From Prorocentrum cordatum (lineage: Eukaryota; Sar; Dinophyceae; Prorocentrales; Prorocentraceae), in the NCBI GenBank assembly GCA_963575745.1, contig CAUYUJ010019615.1, positions 243,501-307,500 on the forward strand: DNA of 64,000 nt, written 5' to 3'. A model generated the notes under the pieces. It worked only from the letters and a program-made list of their open reading frames with translations. It did no database searches and was not told the DNA's origin. Both the position numbers and the translations under genes were made by a program. This document shows, one piece after another, positions 60,561 through 64,000 of the stretch; position 1 is the stretch's first letter, and each line of letters starts with the position of its first letter.

Positions 60561-60561
60561 G

Positions 60562-60635
60562 GACAGAGGGAGGAGGAGGAGGAGGAGGAGGAGGAGGCGG
60601 AGGAGGAGGAGGAGGAGGAGGAGGAGGAGGACCAG
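60562..60635 (+). repeat. (GGA)n microsatellite
   Basis: GGA triplets with one GGC. Confidence 0.96.
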
Positions 60636-60639
60636 AGTA

Positions 60640-61340
60640 AGCCCAAGAGTCACCAACGATTTTGCAATACACTTTCTAGTCGGCGGCGAGGCGGCGAACT
60701 CCGCTCCAGCGAGAAGCTGGAAAAGGGCACCAACTAGCGAATTGGCCGGTGGGCAAAGAAGGGGGTGGGGGACGGCCGAGAGGAAGAAGGGACGCTCAGA
60801 CGTCGAAGGGTTCGACGATGAGCAGCCGGGGTGGGCAGCAGCAGCCAGGCGCGCAGGGCCAGAGCGCGGTCGGCGGCCGTGGCGAACCACGGTGACCCCG
60901 ACGGTGGCAAGGGTGGCGGGAGGGCGGCTGCCAGCAGCTGGTATGGTGGGCGGGCGCAGTGGGACACCACGAACGGCAGAGGTACCGCGGCGCGCCGAGG
61001 AGTAGGCACAGCACTGAGCCGTGCGGAAGCGGGAGCACAGCAGAGGCACTGACGGGAATTGCGGCGGCCCTGGGCGCTCCAGGTGGCTAGGGGGCCGGGA
61101 GAGGTGGGGCAGGAGGCGGTGGGCAAAGCGTCCCAGGCGCCCGCAGGCGGCGGAGCGGAACAGCAACGCAACTTGGATCTAGAATTGTGCCAGAAAGCCA
61201 GCCTTGGGACTTCAGCACCGCAAATAAATCATCGTAGCTGCTGCGTCTGGGCAATGAGAAACCATAACAGAACACCAGTTTGGGGACGTCAGCAATAACA
61301 TTTTTCGAGCATGTCGTAAACTGCAGCGGCGCGGCAGATT
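60640..61340. other. Unique GC-rich sequence, no gene supported
   Basis: Open frames on both strands, with arginine-rich or proline-rich translations. No domain seen. Confidence 0.3.
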
Positions 61341-61349
61341 ACGAATCAA

Positions 61350-61690
61350 GGATCCTTGGGACGAATGCGCTCGGCGCTGAGGCGAGGGCCAGATTTTGAA
61401 AAGGAGCTACCCTACACATGTGAAGTGCAGGCCGATGTTTAAGACGAGAATGCGCGGCGCTAGAGCGATAACCACAGTTTGAAAGCCATCAGCGTTCCAT
61501 CCGCGAAGCTCTTCCAAGCTTTTAAGACGATGTGCGCTGCGTTCAGGCAAGAACGGTATTTTGAATACACCCCCCTTCCGTCCAAGGAACGCTTGCAATA
61601 TTTGAAGCTAAGATGCGCGGCGCTAAGGCGAGAACCACCTTTTGAAAACGACCCGCCCCTCACCCGCGAAATCCGTGCAAACTGTTAAGA
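61350..61690 (+). repeat. Degenerate ~100-bp repeat, GATGCGCGGCGCTNAGGCGA
   Basis: Units carry AA(T)GCGC(T/G)CGGCGCT, GAGAACCA and TTTTGAAAA segments followed by TTTAAGACGA or TTGAAGCTAAGA, at about 61365, 61445, 61530 and 61605. Related to 6295-6600. Confidence 0.7.
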
Positions 61691-61749
61691 CGAATGCAGC
61701 AGGAGTAGGAACGGGGTAGGAGTTATCTGCCAGGAAGAGGGATGGAACA

Positions 61750-61945
61750 AGAGGACGAGGATGAGGAGGAGGAGGAGGAACAAGAGGAAGAGGAGGAGCG
61801 GCGAGGACGAGGAGGGAGACGGAAGGGGCAAGTTGGAGGACGACGGAGGGAGTCGGGATGCATGTGGGAGCAGGAGGAGGAAGGATGAGGAGGAAGTGGA
61901 GGAGAAGGAGGAGGAGGAGGAGGAGGAGGAGGAGGGGGAAGAAGG
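61750..61945 (+). repeat. (GGA)n-rich purine tract
   Basis: GGA and GAA triplets, with a less regular middle part. Confidence 0.9.
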
Positions 61946-62174
61946 TGGGGGACAGACGACGATGATCACCCTCCGCCCTCCCTCTCCTCCCCCCTCGGTG
62001 GGTTGAGATGCGGGAGGGGGAGAAGGATGAGGAGGACCCTCCCTCCTCCCTCTTCTCCCCCCTCTCCCTCCATCCGTCCCGGGCGCGGTGCCAGTGGGGC
62101 AGCGGGGCGGGGCGCGTCGCAGGCAAGGCGGAGGTAGGAGGGAGGAGTGGGATCGAGGTGACTGCCTCCCCCCG

Positions 62175-62325
62175 GCATCATCTTGGTGCTGGACCAAGAA
62201 AACGGTCCTGCTGTTTTCGGACTCAGGGGGCCCTCGCTGGGCTCCGGCACCGTCGAAAAAAGACCACAGGATGGGAAGCCCGTCCCGTCGAAGGGGTCCA
62301 GACCACTGCGGGAGCCACGTTGTCA
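62175..62325 (+). mobile_element. GAGGTCTGGACC-family element
   Basis: GGTGCTGGACCAAGAAAACG, TTTTCGGACTCAGGGGGCCC, CACCGTCGAAAAAAGACC, then GGGGTCCAGACCACTGCGGG and CCACGTTGTCAAG. Confidence 0.65.
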
Positions 62326-62329
62326 AGAA

Positions 62330-62781
62330 TCATGCCCCCCGGCCCTTTCCTCCTCACCCTGCGGTCAGGAGCGTGTTTGCTTAGCGTGTCGTGTCAGCCT
62401 GCTCTGGCCCGCCGCGCTCCGGCGCGACACGCTGAGCACGTCCCAGTCCTGGAGCGTCAACGTCCCGAGCCTTTCCCAGCGTTCCGCCCCGCGGAGCGGG
62501 GCGGCGCGCCATCAGCTTGCAGGGCATGGCGTGTCGCAGGGGCCGCCAGCGAGGCACGCCGAGCAGGAGTTCCTGACCTGCAGCAGAGCATGCGAGCTCC
62601 CCCTGGCCGGAGAGGGCACGAGCGGCGGTCCGGGCTGCCTGGGCCGCTGCTCCTCTCGGGCCTCTGGCTTGGGGCTGTTTCGGCCGACTGCATGCGATTC
62701 CGGAGGTGGGCCGAGCAATCCGCAGCTGGCCAGCTCGGGTGCTCCGTGCCAGGCATTATGAAAAAGATGCCTCGCATCGAG
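62330..62781 (+). CDS. Coding-like block before an element insertion (tentative)
   Basis: One + frame is open and ends CSVPGIMKKMPRIE at 62781. The same phase continues after the element at 63021 as KGLAPRTRPC. A second + frame and a minus frame are also open, so the choice is uncertain. No domain recognised. Confidence 0.25.
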
Positions 62782-63029
62782 AAGGGATTGTTGCTTGGCC
62801 GCAGGGGACTGGCATAGGGGGTGAAGCATCGACGTGGAATCGGCGATGCATCGCCGATAGATCGACGATGGGCCGCCGATAGCGAGTCCGCACGTTCCTG
62901 GGCTGGGTGGGACTATACGACCCCACATCGGCGATCGATAGGCGATTGGGGGTCGGTGTTTCCCCCCCTGTGCCTATCCCCACCTATCGTTGCCCCTCAT
63001 CTTCCTCCCCTGATTCCAAGAAGGGATTG
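62780..63029 (-). mobile_element. Palindromic element with 11-bp target-site duplication
   Basis: AGAAGGGATTG occurs at 62780-62790 and 63019-63029, enclosing 228 bp of the CATCGACCCCC / ATCGGCGATG family in inverted orientation (GGCATAGGGGGTGAAGCATC on the left, CCCCCTGTGCCTATCCCC on the right). The right end supplies TCTTCCTCCCCTGATTCCAAG, a good 3' splice-site shape. This is the clearest insertion footprint in the window. Confidence 0.88.
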
Positions 63030-63207
63030 GCACCTCGCACGCGGCCATGCCCCGCGAGGGAGGGTGCCACTGGGCGGGAGCCCGCGCTCTTCAGCGGGCC
63101 AGGCGGTGCCCCCGCCTGGCATTCTGCGGAGCTGGGCTTGCCGCCACATCGCGGACACCTGCGGACTCCATCGATGTCCCTCCCACCCTCGCTCAGGGGC
63201 ATCGACC

Positions 63208-63400
63208 GGAGGGGATAGGCATAGGGGGGGAGTCATTGACCCCCAATTGCCGATTGATCGCCGATGTGGGGTCTGATAGCCCCGCCCCGCGCAGGAACGT
63301 GCGGACTGGCTAGCCTGGGCCCATCTCCGATCTATCGGCGATTTGTCAACGATTCCATGTCAATGCTTCCCCCCCTCTTTGCCAGCCCTCCCCGTATCGT
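63208..63400 (+). mobile_element. Palindromic element, same family, next copy
   Basis: GGGGATAGGCATAGGGGGGG, GTCATTGACCCCCAATTGCC, CGGCGATTTGTCAACGATTC and CAATGCTTCCCCCCCTC. It lies 180 bp downstream of the previous copy in opposite orientation. Confidence 0.82.
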
Positions 63401-63432
63401 TGCCCCGCCCCCCCCGGCCTCCTCTATAGACC

Positions 63433-63560
63433 TCCGACGTCGTGGTTTGTTCTCACTACCCGGGCTCAGGAGGTCTGGGCCCTCTCCACGGGACCAGCCT
63501 TCGGCATCCTGGGTTGTCTTCTAACGGCCCCTTGCCCTGGGAAGGGCCCCCAGAGCCGGA
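63433..63560 (+). mobile_element. GAGGTCTGGACC-family element
   Basis: CTCCGACGTCGTGGTTTG, GGGCTCAGGAGGTCTGGGCC, CTTCTAACGGCCCCTTGCCC and GGGCCCCCAGAGCCGGA. Confidence 0.6.
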
Positions 63561-63852
63561 ACAGTTGCAACAACTCTCCGTTGCGAGTTTGCCCTCAACG
63601 AGAGGAGGTCTTTGTCGCCCCGTCCCCCTCTCTCCCCCGCCCCCCTCCAGGCCTTCAGACAGCACATTCGCAGCAATTTTGGCATCGGTGCCCTCGCAGA
63701 ATGTGGGCCCACATGGTGCGGACCCAGGTCTGGTTCCGAATTCCAGGGGAGGGCTTCGGTCATTCAGAACGACCAAAGCCTCCCGCGGAACGACAGAATG
63801 ACACACCCCGTTGCTTAGCGATGGCGAAAAGTTCCATGGACAAATTGTGGGA

Positions 63853-63930
63853 GGTCCGAGCATTTTTTTTCGGATCGGCGCTGGACCCCCCTAGCGGCGC
63901 ACTTGGCGCCGCCCCCAGCGCGCTCCTCCA
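63853..63930 (+). mobile_element. Left half of a GATCCGCGCGG element
   Basis: GGTCCGAGCATTTTTTTTCG, GATCGGCGCTGGACCCCCCT and GGCGCACTTGGCGCCGCCCC: left arm and core only. The right arm is not seen before the window ends. Confidence 0.6.
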
Positions 63931-64000
63931 GCTTTTGCAGATGCGTCGTCTTCTACGTCGACCTATTCGAATTGTCATACTAGTCTTCTGCCTTCTCTTG

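Noticed and set aside
1-64000. tRNA, rRNA or snRNA genes
   Set aside because: I looked for recognisable tRNA boxes and conserved rRNA segments by eye and saw none. A covariance-model scan would be needed to exclude them.

Overview
The window looks like nuclear DNA of a dinoflagellate, most like the Prorocentrum or Symbiodiniaceae type. That assignment is an inference. It rests on five things. The DNA is very GC-rich. Short exons of about 60-180 nt are separated by introns up to tens of kb, with GT, GC and apparently GA donors. Palindromic MITE-like elements sit inside introns and are flanked by short direct repeats at the splice sites, as expected of introner elements. A degenerate copy of the dinoflagellate spliced leader lies upstream of an intronless gene. 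Microsatellites and minisatellites are extremely abundant. Every gene I can support is on the + strand. Most long open frames are translations of repeats and are not genes.

Layout. About 1-2.6 kb is a GGA microsatellite. About 2.7-12.6 kb holds exons of an oxylipin-type locus: a cytochrome P450 with CYP74-clan features (main exon 4216-5778), then the C-terminal catalytic part of a lipoxygenase (10901-12627, ending in a natural stop). They may form one P450-lipoxygenase fusion gene. The space between them is triplet arrays, minisatellites and element debris. 12.6-18.7 kb is repeat-rich with no gene I can support. From 18725 begins an HSP70 (DnaK-type) gene. Four exons encode consecutive, gap-free protein segments at 18725-18780, 21904-21993, 22871-22930 and 59547-59627, so the third intron would be about 36.6 kb.

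That giant intron carries other gene material on the same strand. There is a set of small phase-0 exons of an unrecognised protein (27.8-33.4 kb, perhaps continuing at 42.2-42.8 kb). There is also an intronless protein with six tandem AP2-like repeats (36516-38149), preceded by a relict spliced leader and broken by a one-base frameshift in its last repeat. Around them are at least nine families of short palindromic elements, two inverted copies of a 1.9-kb repeat (31.3-33.2 and 54.4-56.3 kb), and many tandem arrays. 59.6-64 kb holds more elements, including one with a clear 11-bp target-site duplication.

The genes do not form an operon-like pathway. The P450 and the lipoxygenase make biochemical sense together, because lipoxygenase makes fatty-acid hydroperoxides and CYP74-type P450s rearrange them. 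HSP70 and the AP2-repeat protein are unrelated neighbours. Exon borders come from reading frame, phase and splice-site shape only. Element borders are approximate to about 10 bp unless a duplication is stated.
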